Assembly: GCA_950022295.1 (NCBI GenBank)
Contig: OX465595.1
Location: 218,887,770 to 218,951,769 of the forward strand
Direction of reading: 5' to 3'
Length of the DNA: 64,000 bases
Origin: Bromus sterilis
Taxonomy: Eukaryota > Streptophyta > Magnoliopsida > Poales > Poaceae
Shown: positions 21,444 to 33,775 of the stretch, piece by piece
Position numbering within the stretch: the stretch's first letter is position 1
Layout: the number at the start of each line of letters is the position of its first letter
The notes under the pieces: generated by a model
The model's input: only the letters and a program-made list of their open reading frames with translations
Databases searched by the model: none
What the model was told of the DNA's origin: nothing
Made by a program: the position numbers and the translations under genes

Positions 21444-22430
21444 AGTTGCATTTATTTATTGTGCTAATTAATTAAGTAGTTGCATTTCTTAATATTTTAC
21501 TAGTGCAAACATGTCGACCGAAGCCGACCCCGGTCCTTCTTCTCAGCCGGGAAAAAAAAGGAAGCAATTTTGGGAATACTCCCAGGAAGAGGTTGAGGAG
21601 CAGAGAGAAGAGGAAGTACCTCCGGGCAAGGAGGAGTATGAGGAGGAGATAGAGTCGGAGTCTGACTCATCGGAGGATGATGACATGGAGGAAGGGGAGA
21701 GGAACACCGCCGACGAGGATGATCATGCCGGTGGATCAAACACAGATGGTAGCTAGTCGAGGAAGCGGAATCGGAAACCAACCAAGGTAGGCACCATCAA
21801 GAAAGAGTTTACCGTTGTGACCTCCGTTGGGATTCCTACCGAGCCTCAACGTTTCTCGGAAGGGTACGGCCGTCAAGTCGCAGCGATCCTCCGGAACACC
21901 GTCCCGATCACCACAATAAACCTAAGGAGTCGTGACAACACTCATTATTGTCAGCTCCTTCTCGACAAGTTGCACAAACGATACAAGTTCCAGACCCGTA
22001 CGACAACAAAAACCTCAAAGGGAACAAGGTAAAAAATGGGCCCTCAGGAGGATGAGCAAAGCCTTGTCCAGTTGGAAAACCCGGGTGAAGGAGGCAATTA
22101 TGGAGTACGGCAAATCCTGGGAGGATCTCAAGGAGAAATGGCAAGGCTAGGTGTGAGTCCGAGGACGCCAAGGCCGTGAGTGCAAAGGGAAAGGCAATGC
22201 GGGAGCAGGTCATAGGTAACCAACGTCTCGGAGCCAGCGGTTACAGACATTCCAATCCTAAATGGGACAAGGAGGATGCCGATTATGCCGCTGCGGGCCT
22301 ACCTAACCCCTTTGAGAAATACAAAGTTGATCCACAGACTGAATTCTTTGTGAGGGCCCGGAGCCATAAGGACAAAGAAACATCGAACATAGTTCTCATT
22401 CCTAAGGGTCAGGATTTTACGGCTTCCGTG

Positions 22431-22516
22431 GTAAGTAGTTCACCACGTGACTTCCTTGTTGATTGAATTCTAGTTCCTGAAGTTCAGCTTCTTAGTTTTT
22501 CACATTCTTTGTGCAG
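22431..22516 (+). other. intron in the second CACTA gene
   Basis: TTCCGTG|GTAAGTAG at the 5' side and TTTGTGCAG|GAAGATGAA at the 3' side. Removing 86 bp joins two frames in phase 0 with family similarity on both sides. Confidence 0.8.
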
Positions 22517-23141
22517 GAAGATGAATTCGCCGCAGCCTCATCGCAGGGCTCGTCAATTAAGTCGGACGGCCCGTGGGACACCTCTTTTAACAGGGCGATG
22601 AACAAGGTCAAGAAGGTTGAGAATGTGTCGGCGAAGACATCGTTAGCTGGCCGTGCGGTCGTCTTTGGTGCGGACCTAAATTGGTCTGAATATTATGGGA
22701 AACCGGCGGAGCAGTCGTGTTCGAGGGGGCGCAAGGAGAGAAGGACTGAAGAAGACGCCGCTTATGTCCGTGGACTTGAGGAGAAAGTGAACATGCTTCC
22801 ACAGCTTGTCCAGGACGAAGTGGCGAAGACGATGAGCGCCCTCCTTCCTGATATGATGCAGTCACTCGCAAATTGGCAAGCGCGTGGTGGACAAGGGCCC
22901 ATACCGGTCTCGAGCATGGTCGACTCCCGCACCAACTCCGGCCGCCAACACCGCGACGCCGGCGCCGAACGTGATGGCGACTCCTCCAGCCACGATCGAG
23001 CAACCGGGGCATAATAGTAATGCACCCGCCGGTAGTGAAGAAAGGGCGACCGACGCCATGGGAGGCAGCGCACCCTCCGTCTCTTGCATGCCTGCTGTCG
23101 TCGGCGGGGTCTCTTCATTGGCCGACCTCGACGCCCTCAAG

Positions 23142-23238
23142 GTAACTATAAGAGTCCGCAACTCAAACGAGGACTTCATCTCCTTGCCTTTTATTATTGG
23201 CATCTCTCAGATCCCTAAATGCATATTCTCTTTCATAG
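23142..23238 (+). other. intron in the second CACTA gene
   Basis: CCCTCAAG|GTAACT and TTTCATAG|GAGGACACTCC border 97 bp. The frame before (LADLDALK) and after (EDTPCILLQ) both match family proteins. Confidence 0.75.
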
Positions 23239-23867
23239 GAGGACACTCCATGCATTCTACTACAAGTCTTGGACGGCGAGTTGAAGGATGTTGCCAAAGG
23301 TCAAATCCTTCAACCCCAAAATCGAGTGATGCATAATAGGCCGATGGCACCGGAGATGCATAGGGTTCAAATCTCTCTCGTGATTTCGGGCTACGAGATA
23401 GTGGAACCTCCCATTCAACCCCCCGGATAAGATGAGGATGAGCCGGCAGTCCTCAATGATTGTTTCGGCCAAATCTGCCTTTGACCGAAGACCCAAATGC
23501 GGTTGATGACAGGGGAAGGGGGCACCACACCAAGGACAACGCCGGTAGTCGTCGTGCCGGCGCCACATGATCCCATCGGCGCACAACAAGAAGACGACGA
23601 TCTTGATGATGATATCAACGCCGACCAGTTCATCAATACTTTGTATGATGCTGATCACTTATTCATGCCTCCTGCTGAAGGAGCCTATCAGCATGACCAG
23701 GAAGCTCGCGGTCCAGCTGATCCTACGGCAACACCTGCTTGCTCTACGCGTCTCTTCGCTGCTTCTCAGGAGATGTCTCCAGCAGTTTGCGCCTTCACCG
23801 AGCCTCAAGCAGATGCCACAATGAGATATATTCTCAGCCCGTCCACACTCGATAAGGCGGCCACTTA

Positions 23868-24105
23868 GCAGATAAAAGCCGGTGCAGACTGCTCGAAATC
23901 AGAAAAGAAGAAGGGACGGAAAAGAAAGAAGGGCGCTTCGAGCATCCAACCTCCGATGCCGATCAGGGCTCAGTACGGGCCACCGAGACCCAAGGATCTC
24001 AAGTTTGAAATCCATGTGGCGGGTAGGGTGATGCTACCTAATGACATGCTCGACCTTACAACTTTGGATATGCAGAGTGTGCATCATGGTGTTATGGCAT
24101 CGGAG
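23868..24105 (+). other. 3' part of the second CACTA gene
   Basis: The sequence after the TAG at 23,866 still looks coding-like, with a Lys-rich stretch (KKKGRKRKKG) and a segment ending near LDLTTLDMQSVHHGV. It is probably the original C-terminus and start of the 3' UTR. No domain is recognised. Confidence 0.4.
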
Positions 24106-24214
24106 TGTGTGCCACCCCTAAGCCCTTATTAGTGGCTTGTCCTTAGTGGCGCATCCATAATGCGCCACTAGAGGCTAAAAAATTGCGCCACCATAAGCCA
24201 TTTCTCTAGTAGTG
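24106..24214 (+). repeat. CACTA 3' subterminal repeats and terminus
   Basis: Several GTGGC/GCGCCAC motifs (GTGGCGCATCC, ATGCGCCACTAG, TTGCGCCACC) precede the terminal TTTCTCTAGTAGTG. The array is shorter than at the 5' end. Confidence 0.9.
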
Positions 24215-24218
24215 CTAT

Positions 24219-26123
24219 TGATAACCCACAAGTGTAGGGGATCTATCGTAGGCTTTTCGATGAGTAAGAGTGTCGAACCCAACGAGGAGCAGAAGGTACT
24301 GAAAAGTGATCTTGTGAAAGGATGAACGACAAGTACTAAAAGGTATTTTTTATGGGGTTTTTGAAATAAGCAACAAGTAAATAAAAGCAAGTAAAGTACA
24401 TGTAGGGAAGGTGCAGAAAGTGGCCCAATCCTTTTGAAAAAAGGATAAGTTGAAGGATTAAACTTATAAAGACTAAATCGTTCCTAAGGACACACGGGAG
24501 AGGTAATCAAGTTATGGCACTAAAGTAGTGCTCCTCGTTGGCTACCCCAAGTGCAAGGTTGAGATGTAGCATAGCGGCAAATTTCCCCTAACGTAGAGGA
24601 TATGTTTTATGTCTCCAGTAGGACTCCAACGACGACAAGTAGGTGGTTCGGAAAGTGACGCATCGTTTATGATAATCACTTGCTTTGCCTGGACCTGCAC
24701 AGAGAAACAAATAACTTTGATCCCAACGAGTACAGAGGGGTTGTCAATCCCCCCGGCCTTGTCGTTTACGAAGGGTCAAATGCAAGAGACAATGATAGTG
24801 ATAACTGCAACTAGAAAGCAAAACAGGAAGTAAATTGAGGGTGTAAACAGTGGTGGAAATATGGACCGGGGTCCCATGAAGTTCACTAGTGATGTCTCTC
24901 TCCCAAAAGACAATAAACAGCTATGCGAGGTGAACAAAGTACAACTGGGCAATTGACAGGATTAAAAACGCACCTCAATGCTAACTATGCTACAAAAGAA
25001 AGGAAGAGGCTCAAAAGCATGGGCAATACGCAAAGACAAGTAGACCGAAATCCATCTGTATCTACTAATTAATCATCCACCTTGAGATATCTATCCAGAA
25101 CATCTCCATGGTATTCAGTTGCGAGCCCCACCCAAAGTGTAAACCCAAAGCAACAGACAAGTACATTAAAAGAAATTTGCCTAAAGTAAACAATCCTTGC
25201 AACAGTGGTTACAAGCACCGTTGTTTTCCCCCTTGTGGCAACAATACATCCCCTAGACTCATGTTTCTGTCACTCAAGCTAGTCATCAGGGGGCATGAAC
25301 CCACAATCATGCATAACGCTCCCTCTTGGAGTTGCTACCTACTACTTGGCCAAAGCAATAAACAACAACGGAGAACATGCAAGAATTACTCAAGAACTTA
25401 AATATAAATGGAGAAGAACCAAATATATTACTCATCCCAATCTGAACATAATCTCATAATCCAACAGATCCCAACAAACTCAACATAGCAACATCAGAAA
25501 GAATTACATATGTGCCTTGATCATGTAGGGAGCTCACAAGGTCTAATCAATGGTCCAAGGTGGACTACTCACGGCTCATCCGGGAAGTGTCCATGGTGGT
25601 GGAGAAGTTCCCAGAGGTCAATCCTCCCTCTGGAAGGGTGTCGGGAAGAGGTCTGCTGGTGCTCCCGATCTTGGAAGCGCGGCGGTGGCGGAACAAAGGC
25701 GAGATCGCGAAAAGGGCTCTGTCCTCAGGGGTTTTGGGACGAGAGGTAAATATAGGCGAAGGGGGCAGACATGGGGACACCAGGGACTGTAGGCGGCCTC
25801 CCGGCATGCGGCCTCACCCTAGGCCGCGCCCCCTGGCTGCCTAGACTCATGGTGGGGCCCCCTTGGCACCTCTTCGGTAGTTTGGAAGCATCCGAGTTGG
25901 TGATTTTTTTTATATTTTTCCCGGAATTTTTCTAGCACTTTAAGTAATGGGAAAATCTGAATTAAAAAGACAACAGAAAACAGAAAATTTCTCTGGGGCG
26001 CACTGAGTTAATAGGTTAGTCCAAATATGATCAAAAGTGTATGAAAGTGCATCAAAATATAGCAATATCACCTAAAACATGCATGGAGCAAGCAGAAATT
26101 ATAGATTCGTTTGGGACGTATCA
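24219..26123 (-). repeat. Athila-type gypsy LTR, full length (1,905 bp)
   Basis: On the minus strand it runs from TGATACGTCCCAAACGAATC to CACTTGTGGGTTATCA, TG...CA ended. Fragments of the same family occur at 1,975-2,423 and 3,203-3,791. The assignment to Athila-type LTRs rests on a related LTR at 26,124-27,333 that is preceded by a typical polypurine tract. No matching 5-bp duplication flanks it (GCTAT versus TCCAT), so it is a solo LTR altered at a border or a recombinant. Frames such as 25,560-25,844 are chance frames in the GC-rich part. Confidence 0.75.
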
Positions 26124-27333
26124 TCCATATTCCGTATAGTACTATGTTTTGTTTTCATAAGGTGTGGGTGGACCTAAACTAGCACACCACCTAGATTAAG
26201 GCAAGTGCACTCTTATGATTAAACCTCTCACAAGCGTCCGCAAATATAAGAGAGAAATTAAGGTAAATCCTAACCATAGCAATAAACTCTAGGATCCAAC
26301 ACTCCCTCGTGCAAAAGTCTACGAACTGGGGTTCAGGTTTCTGTCACTCCGGCAACCCACCGTAAGCATCCTTTATACACAATATATTCCCCTAGGTCAT
26401 TAAAAAGGTGAAGTATTATGTGGTCAACGTTCACATAACACCACTAGAAGAATAACACCACAACTTAAATATCAAACAACACATATTACTTCAACATCAT
26501 ATGACTGCTAACAACAAGACTTATCCCATGTCCTCAAGAACGAAAAGAACTACTCACAAGACATAAAAGAGATCATCATCAGAGGTGATGAATATATGAT
26601 GAACAATCTGGTCATAACAATAATTCTCCAACAAAACTTAATAGCATTCACCACAAAAGAGTAATCAACACCCGTAAAGTAGAGGGGATGAATAGTGCAA
26701 GATACAACTCAGATTGCAATGGTAAAGTGAGATGGGATGAAGATGGATATGGTGTTGGTGATGACGATGATGGTGATGATGATCTCGATGATGCTCGTGA
26801 CGCTGGTGATGACGATGAGGATGATCTTCCCCTCTAGGAGGAGTTCTCCCCAGCGGAATCGGCCTGCCGGAAAGGACTTTTCTTCTTTGGTGGTTTCCAC
26901 CTCGGAGCGGCGGAGGAACTCACGATCCAACTTCTATTCTAGAATAATTAGGTCAAGCGGGATATATGTGCCGAAGGAGAGCCCTGGGGGTGGCCCCCCC
27001 ACTACGCGCCCACCTGGCAGGGCCTAGGTGGTGGTCGTGCCACCAGGTTGCCTGGTGGCCTAGTGGCCCCCCTTCGGGAGCTCTTTTGCGTGTCTTTGTT
27101 AATTCCTCGAAAAACACTTCCCTAATTTTTTTAGGTCATTTAGAGATATGCTGATATGCCCACTCCGCGTGCAATTTTCCCCGTTGATTCCCGCGTCTGC
27201 TATTTCGGCACCGAAAAGTTGTAAACTGTGTAAAACAAGCCAAAACATCATGAGAACAACATCAAAATATGAAATATATCAATGAATAGAGGTCAATTAT
27301 GATAAAAAATAGTGATGCATTTTGGATGTATCA
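26124..27333 (-). repeat. Athila-type gypsy LTR, 3'-truncated
   Basis: The minus strand starts TGATACATCCAAAATGCATC at 27,333, directly after the purine tract AAGCTTGGGGGAGT. It follows the family for 1,210 bp and is cut where the neighbouring LTR begins. It contains an imperfect GAT/ATC microsatellite (26,740-26,825). The polypurine tract makes this the downstream LTR of a minus-strand element whose internal DNA lies to the right. Confidence 0.78.
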
Positions 27334-28216
27334 ACTCCCCCAAGCTTAGACCTTGCTTGTCCCCAAGCGGATACTAAGCTCGGTAAACCTGTCCACAAGT
27401 TTACAGAGGGAAGTGTAGATAAATAAGAATACGTACGAGAAGCATCATAATTTCTCTAGTAAACTCAAGCATCCTCAAAAGCAATCTCGATTCATAAGGA
27501 CCTTATGAAAGAGTAATATCGATTATAATCAGAAGTAGGGCTAGGGAAACTCATTAAATCTTGGCAAACATGTTCTTGGTTAAAGAACAACTAATAACTT
27601 TTAAACTTTGATCTTCCACTTATAATTATGATGAGGTCAATTGAAGCTTTTGAAAGAACAAGTTATTAGTCAAGAAGTGAAAATGATAACTAAAAGGAAG
27701 ATGTTTGATGTAGCCAATCTCAACAAGCAACTTATTTATCCTAATTGATAATGTCAACAAAGACGTGATATGGTAATTCTGAATGAAATAATATATATGT
27801 ATGCATCTTTGTCAAGATAAGGTGTCTCATCTTCTATAGGATAGGAGTAAGTAGGTTAACTGACTCAACTTAAAAGTAAAGGCTAAACCCTTCCCAGAGG
27901 GAAGTAGGGAAAACTCATGTGCTAGAGCTTTTAATGATTTTGAAAACAATAAGATTGTAACATAAGCTTTTGGGAGGTGCATAATTCATCAACGAATGCT
28001 AGCAGATAGCCCAATACATCTCAAACTGGACAAGTTTCGAGGAACGGCTCCCAAGGAGGGACGATCACATCCCATTAATCTTCTTTGTTTATCACTACCA
28101 AAGTTTTCTTATTTCTCACGAACAAAGTGTGAAGGAGGATTTGTTTGTTGCTATTATCTTTTATGAGCTAGGAGCACTCATGCCAGTCCCTCCTCGTATT
28201 AGGGGTTTGCAGATTA
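27334..28216 (-). mobile_element. Athila-type internal region, downstream part
   Basis: It begins with the polypurine tract (minus strand AAGCTTGGGGGAGT at 27,334-27,347). The rest is A/T-rich non-coding DNA typical of the long untranslated part before the 3' LTR. No frame of interest is seen. It is interrupted at 28,216 by a copia element and resumes at 34,502. Confidence 0.65.
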
Positions 28217-29527
28217 TGTTGGATATATGCTCTAGAGGCAAATAATATATGATTATTCCAATATATCTAAGAAAGTTCATAACTAGTTTCATACTTGGCT
28301 AGAACTGTATCAGTGAAACAATGATGCAGCGTGTGACTAGGTCACGGGAACGAGTGAATAAGGATTTGTTCAAAACGAGGTTGAACCAGACATAGGATGT
28401 GATTGATCGAATCTCGGAACAATCCAGTATCGCTGACAAAGGGAATGCTATACGACGTAAGGTCCAATCGGTATTGATATCCAGAATTCACAGGGGTCAT
28501 CATGGGCATCCAGGTCCCGCTGATCATTGACCGTAGCCTCATCTCGGTCATGACTGGAGTGTTCTCGGACCGTAGGGTAACACACTAAAGGGCTCGATGA
28601 AATCGGAGATCTTCTCGGAACTATCGGAGTTACCGGAGATATGAGAGAGAACTTCGAAATCGTTTCGGAGGGAGACGGAAAAGGTTTCGTGGTTTCGAAT
28701 TGTTCGGAAAGTTATTTAGATATGTTTTATTATTTAATTTAATGAATTAAATATTAAAATATAATTTAAATAATTAATGGAATAATATTCTTTTGGTTTT
28801 CTGATTTTTCTTTAAAGAATAAAGAAAGGAAAAAAGGAAAAAAAGAAAAAGAAAAAAAAGAGGGGAAGTGGCGCCATGGGATTTTGGCCCATATGGGCCA
28901 CTTGGCCACATGTGACCGGTGGCCACATGCATGCATGCATGTGCGCACACCACCCGACCAAGCTAGCCGATGTGGTACTAGTTTAGTACCACATCGCTAG
29001 TTGGCAGGCATGTGCAGCCCCCTTTTCCCCTATATATAGATGTGGTGGGTAGCCCTTTTTCAACACAAAAAATTCCAGAAAAATACAGATAAATTCTGTT
29101 TATCTCTCTCTCCCTCTTTCTCCCTCCTATGAGCAGACTCCCCTTGTTTGGAGGCTGCACTAGGTTGGAGATTTCTCCACTATACGCACGCCGTCGTGCT
29201 GCAGAAACTCTGGTTTCGGAGGTCTACTTCCACCACCTTCGCCGGATCGGATATCGGAGGTCGTCATCGAGTCTCGTACGTGTGCGAGTAGTACGAGGTG
29301 CTATACATGTGGCTGTACAGCCATCCGGGTGCTAACACAGCCAGGGGGTTGTGCAACTTGTTCGACTACACCAACCACGTTTGCGGGAACGTTTCCCGCG
29401 CAACGGACTACACCCCGAGATATGTTATTCCGCACTCCTTTCCGTTACGGTAATACGGCTAGCTAGATCTTGGGTCATGGGAAACGCTAGTTAGGAAAAT
29501 TTGTGTTGTCTGATGCGCACCCCAACA
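28217..29527 (+). repeat. copia 5' LTR (1,311 bp)
   Basis: TGTTGGATAT ... CACCCCAACA with a TATA box TATATATAG at 29,031-29,039. An (ATGC)n run lies at 28,923-28,944 and a purine-rich A/G stretch at 28,810-28,866. The part from about 28,800 to the end matches the 3' LTR closely. Confidence 0.9.
29031..29039 (+). promoter_or_regulatory. TATA box of the copia 5' LTR
   Basis: CCCC-TATATATAG-ATGTGG in the LTR, repeated at 34,006-34,014 in the 3' LTR. It has a typical core promoter position, about 490 bp before the LTR end. Confidence 0.7.
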
Positions 29528-29528
29528 A

Positions 29529-29541
29529 TGGTATCATGAGC
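29529..29541 (+). other. primer-binding site of the copia element
   Basis: TGGTATCATGAGC one base after the LTR end, a one-base variant of the initiator tRNA-Met complement TGGTATCAGAGC that is usual in Angela-type elements. Confidence 0.8.
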
Positions 29542-30558
29542 TAGGTCTATTCTTAGTATTACTGTACGGATAGAACACATCGGGGATGTGGGCGTTGATT
29601 GTATGATTGTTACCCTCCCACGTGTACTTGTTCACATCTGCGGCATCATTTGATCAAGAGGCCCCCGACCGACCTTACGCGTACTCTTACGCGATACTGG
29701 TTCCTGGGGGGTGTCGGTATCTCTACTTTAGCGGATGTGGCATTTGCAACGGAGGTCCCCGTGCGGGGTGTAATAGAGACAATCGTATGGTTGACGTTGT
29801 GTTGACTCGTTGGTTAAAACCTGTTTAACTATGAAAGCCCTAGAAGCCACGTAAAACTTGCAATATACAACTAGATCGTCTAAACTTTGTATTTCTAAGT
29901 GGGGGATATCGCTTGTTTGATTGTGATGTAGTGATAGCTTTGATATGTGTTACTAGTAAGTAGTAAACATCATCATGATAAAACAAACTCAAATGGAGAC
30001 ACTGTAGACTTACTGTTGCCATAGTTCAAACATGTTAAAACTTGCTAGTATAGGATACACGACGGTAGCATGTGATAAGATGATCCCTTAACAAAGCCAA
30101 ACACAAGTATTCTACCAAAGTGTCCACCACCTGGAAGGATCTCCCATATAGCTGACATTCCGTACATATCGGGTATCACACATATTAAACGACGTTCACA
30201 TGAGGTTGGGTTCGGCATGCCTAGCATATGAAGATATGGCCTTGCTGAGCAGCATATAACATGGAGGTTAATTTGGCGAGTCTAGCATATGCAGATATGG
30301 CCTCGGAATACTAGAGATCGAAAGATCGAGCATGTGTCACAATATACAGATAATGTGATCGCACAAGTTGTTGTCTACCTTTGAAACTGACCCGTCGGCC
30401 GTGTGATATTCGAGGGCGGGCAGTGAATCTGGATCATGTAATCACTAAAACTTCTTAGGGATGATTGATTTTGTGCGAGCTCATTCATAATGTGATCATA
30501 TGAACTCATTGTTGTGAACTAGTCTTAATTGTGTTGCTTGAAAATATGTTTGTAGAAA
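29542..30558 (+). other. copia 5' leader, non-coding
   Basis: About 1 kb between the primer-binding site and gag. No frame with homology. It contains two related blocks with CTAGCATATG(A/C)AGATATGGCC (near 30,220 and 30,280), a small direct repeat. Confidence 0.5.
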
Positions 30559-31254
30559 ATGGATACGCCCTAGTATCTTGAATTGGTTTCTTTCTTACGT
30601 GGTGAAAGACTTAAAGAAAATGGGTCAAATTTCATTAGTTGGTAGTTATACCTTAGAGATGCGCTCAAGAGAGCCAACCTTTCGTTCTTAACAAAAGAGC
30701 ATGTGGGAAACCCTCCATCAAATGACATGGATGCACGAGCAGCGACTGATTATCAGAATCGTCCGAGGACATACGCCATATCTAAAGGTGTCATAGAAAC
30801 CAGCATTCCGCAAGCCTTGCGTGAGGAATATGCTGAGTTGGATACATATTACATGATAGATGAGCTGAAGTCATTATACATGCATCAGTTTAGAGTTGCC
30901 AAATTTGAGTTAGAAAATGAGTTTCTCTCTACAAAGATGGAAGAGGGCTCTTTCCTGAAAGCACACTTGGCCAAGATGCATGAGATACATCTGAGCCTCG
31001 TACATGACTTTGACTATTGGACGACAGATGAGTCTGCGATATACATGGTGTTACACTCGCTTCCACCGAGCTATACAAACCATGTCCATGGCTATGTCGG
31101 CAGAGGTGAAAGCCTCGAGTTCTCTGACTTCGTGGATAGACTTCAGTATCTAGAAGTTGAACCGATTGAAGGAGAAGTTGTCGATGGAGAAGGTATATAC
31201 TTCATATACTTTATAAATGTTTGTTCCCCTTTATACAACACTTGCAGTAAATGA
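30559..31254 (+). pseudogene. copia gag pseudogene
   Basis: From ATG 30,559 the frame reads MDTP, a TAG at 30,571, then YLELVSFLRGERLKENGSNF and a second in-frame stop about 80 bp further on. After that it is open (DMDARAATDYQNRPRTYA ... FELENEFLSTKMEEGSFLKA, LHSLPPSYTNHVHGY, VEPIEGEVVDGEG) to 31,254. This is the copia gag of Angela/BARE-like elements (UBN2-type), which forms the particle. The end runs past the conserved IEGEV block into unrelated residues, and the zinc knuckle and all of pol are missing. It is the only coding relic of the element. Confidence 0.8.
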
Positions 31255-33775
31255 GTATATGATAATTATTCTGTTTTATGAAAACAGGACCTGCCGTTGC
31301 ATGGACGGGAAGAGGTGAAATCAAGGATTGATGGATATCAAGTCAGTTGATGGCCAGAATGGATTCCGCCGAGACATCTGTCATAGGAGATACTTAGAGT
31401 ATTAGATAAATCTTATGTAATCATTCTAGTATGAACACTTAGTTGTGTGTCTTGCATCTCGCAAGACAAAGTTATTCATGTAATGAGACAAGTCAGTTGT
31501 TCCATCTTCATGAATAAAAGTGTGCTTATACTTTGATTACGTCTTGATTTATGTTATGATAGAAAGCATTTATAATACTGCTATTATTGTCAAGTAATAT
31601 TCGATGTTTAATGATAAAGTTGTCTTGATTATAACAAGTCAAAGATTTGATTGCATTAGGTGATTTCATAACTGATGAATTCATTAAATGTATGATCTAT
31701 TAACTTGTGTATTCATTATCGAATGAAAGTCATAGCTGGATTGCATGAGATGGATTAGATACACGATCTATGAACCTCTGAAATAAATATGACCAAGACA
31801 AGGTTCTAGCAAGTAGAACTTGTGCCAATAATTATACATAAATGATGTACTAAATGGGCACATGAGTTATCATTAAAGACTTCATATGATTAATTGAAAG
31901 TTCTATTCAATTGAGATCATAAAACTTAGATTCAGGAATCACAGTGTGAAGTAAGAATATTAGGATACAAATCACTAAGCTATGATCTGGAGTGATAAGT
32001 ATTAAAGTTGACATAATGGGAGACTTTTGGAAGTTGTACCACAAATTACGATGGATGCTGAAAGTGCTAGACTAATTAAACCATTCGTAGTCATACTAAA
32101 TTGTAGTATGGCCTAAACGTTCTTTCACCTTGCACTAAAATTATTAACGAACAAGGTTGTTTAATTCATTAAGTAAAAACACCCACTTCATGAATAGAAA
32201 CCATCCTGAATATAATGAGACAAGATAGCTCCATAATTGATGGTGTTATAAGGTTTCTTAAAAAGGAATTTCTTTGTACAAAAATAGCAAGCAATTGAAA
32301 TTACATATTCTCCCCGAATAGCAAAATTTGTGTTGCTTGATTGGTAGTGTGAGAAGAAGTCTCTCGACACGGATCCAATGGGAGATAATGGTAACTTTGC
32401 CCAAGGTATTGGACCTTGCCCTCAGAATATCAGAGTATTGCAACGGAAGCGTGTTCCGCTGTAATGACGTTATATAAGGAAGGTATGCCAAAGATGATTG
32501 GTCTTGGTATATGACTTACAGCCTTAGTTGAATTTAGAAGGTTGTCATGAATACGGTATGTACAGAACAATAATCATGAGTCTTATTAATAAAACAAAAT
32601 GAATAACATTACTTGAAACGCAAAGAATGATGGTAGCCTAGAACAAGAGGAGAAATGAAATAATATTGAGTTGCATATAGGTTGGCTCACGTCCTGTGAA
32701 ATAAATCGGTTATTTCATATTCCCGATAAACTGGAAAGTTATTGAGAATAATGTAACAGGGATAAGGCATTATTTGGCTTATAAAACTGTTATGACCAAA
32801 GTTCATTGGTGATTGACTACGGAAACATAGGAATGATTTAACCAATAAAATATTTCATTTACACTACAATGGACCATAGCCTGAAACTGCGTCTCAGTCA
32901 AATTGGGATTTGAAAGAGAATTACAATGGGCATCACGTGGTTTATTTCGTTGGAAGGATGGACTGTAGTACCTCAAGACAGTAGCCCTCAACCTTTATTT
33001 GATCAAGTGATTTTGTAATGACCAAAATATTGAATGGGCCTGTAGTTTCATGAAACTGAGTGGGAGCTTTGAAGACTTCCGGAAACTTAGAATGCAGAGG
33101 GCATTTTCTGAGTGGGAGCTTTGGGAGCATTGTCATTATGTAAGACATATTAACAATACAATGACTTCATTAAAGATGAACCACAAATATATGAGTATAT
33201 GATGGATATATTTGAGTGGGAGCATGATCATTATCTCAGACATGCATGTTATGACATATGTGGAGAATAATCACGTGTATGTATATATGGACATGCGAAT
33301 GATATATGTATATGGAGAACTGTCTCATATGCACATATATGCATTATGATATAAAACATAAGGTAGATATAACGCAAGATTACAAGAATCTTCCTTTATA
33401 TGAAGTACTAAACACATCGTACGTTGAAGTGATAGATATGTATGATGAAACAAAGAAAAGTTGGAAAAATCTTCTAGACAAGAAACAAGTTCTTGTAGCT
33501 AGAAATTATATAACGGATGAAATCGAAATATCACAAGCAATGTCTTGATGGAAAAATAGATATGCACCTGGTACTAGGACATGTGATCTCATATGTACTT
33601 TGACATATGATTCTACCATATAACATGCATTGTGAATCCAACAACAGAATGACTCAAAAGTTCTTAGAAGAAGAACAAATTCTGACGTGCTTTAGGAGTA
33701 AAACACTGAATCTGAATAAATTCCATGAATTCTGTATATGAGGAATACTGAGGCGAAACGGCGCCAGATTCCGAT
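31255..33775 (+). other. copia internal non-coding DNA
   Basis: 2.5 kb, A/T-rich, with no frame over about 80 codons and no recognisable pol motif on either strand. The motif GAGTGGGAGC occurs three times (near 33,058, 33,112 and 33,214), resembling the purine tracts that precede the 3' LTR in Angela-type elements. The beginning of the 3' LTR is not recognisable in it. Confidence 0.55.

Larger units (their letters stand above)
19493..21510 (+). other. CACTA intergenic region and leader of the second gene
   Basis: About 2 kb with no recognisable coding domain. It holds the end of the first gene, an inverted repeat built from GCGCCACC motifs (19,866-19,941), a pyrimidine-rich then GC-rich leader (19,970-20,300, with CAGCCGCCGCCGCACCTCGC), a likely splice donor (CCGAGGTGAGCAC near 20,288), A/T-rich intron-like DNA with a GATA microsatellite, and a long hairpin (21,355-21,443) before the start codon at 21,511. 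The region probably carries the promoter and a leader intron of the second gene. Confidence 0.6.
21511..23867 (+). pseudogene. second CACTA gene, Ptta/En/Spm transposase-like (Transposase_24)
   Basis: The protein starts at ATG 21,511 (MSTEADPGPSSQPGKKRKQF) with an acidic N-terminal part rich in E, D and S. It continues with a stretch ending in GRQVAAILRNTVP and LLLDKLHKRYKF, then MSKALSSWKTRVKEAI, QEDEFAAASSQGSSIKSDGP, WDTSFNRAMNKVKKVE and LAGRAVVFGADLNWSEYYG. These blocks are typical of plant transposase Ptta/En/Spm proteins, which correspond functionally to TNPA. Two GT-AG introns are clear: 22,431-22,516 (phase 0) and 23,142-23,238. After the second, a segment EDTPCILLQVLDGELKDVAKG matches the C-terminal domain of these proteins. 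Breaks: TAG at 21,754-21,756, frame changes around 22,030-22,176 and near 22,920, and TAA/TGA at about 23,428 and 23,480. It would bind the subterminal repeats in the nucleus. The copy is disrupted. Confidence 0.82.
3795..24214 (+). mobile_element. CACTA (En/Spm) DNA transposon, split by a chromovirus
   Basis: The element starts CACTACTAGAGAAA and ends TTTCTCTAGTAGTG, a perfect 14-bp terminal inverted repeat. It is flanked by the 3-bp duplication CTA (3,792-3,794 and 24,215-24,217), as expected for this superfamily. Both ends carry dense subterminal copies of GTGGCGCAT/ATGCGCCAC. Inside are two plus-strand genes in the usual order: a tnp2-type transposase (TNPD-like) and then a Ptta/En/Spm protein. 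Of the 20,420 bp, 11,336 bp are an inserted chromovirus, so the element itself was about 9.1 kb. Both genes are mutated, so it could move only with help from an active relative. The structure matches Triticeae Jorge/Caspar-type elements, but the exact family was not tested. Confidence 0.94.

Noticed and set aside
22608..23203. Minus-strand frames of 113-134 codons
   Set aside because: Antisense shadows of the second CACTA gene, whose plus-strand frame has family similarity and introns.
24219..26123. DNA transposon with TGATA...TATCA inverted ends
   Set aside because: The related copy at 26,124-27,333 directly follows a polypurine tract, so these are TG...CA LTRs of a gypsy element.
26737..27027. 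Met/Asp-rich frame
   Set aside because: Imperfect GAT microsatellite inside an Athila-type LTR.
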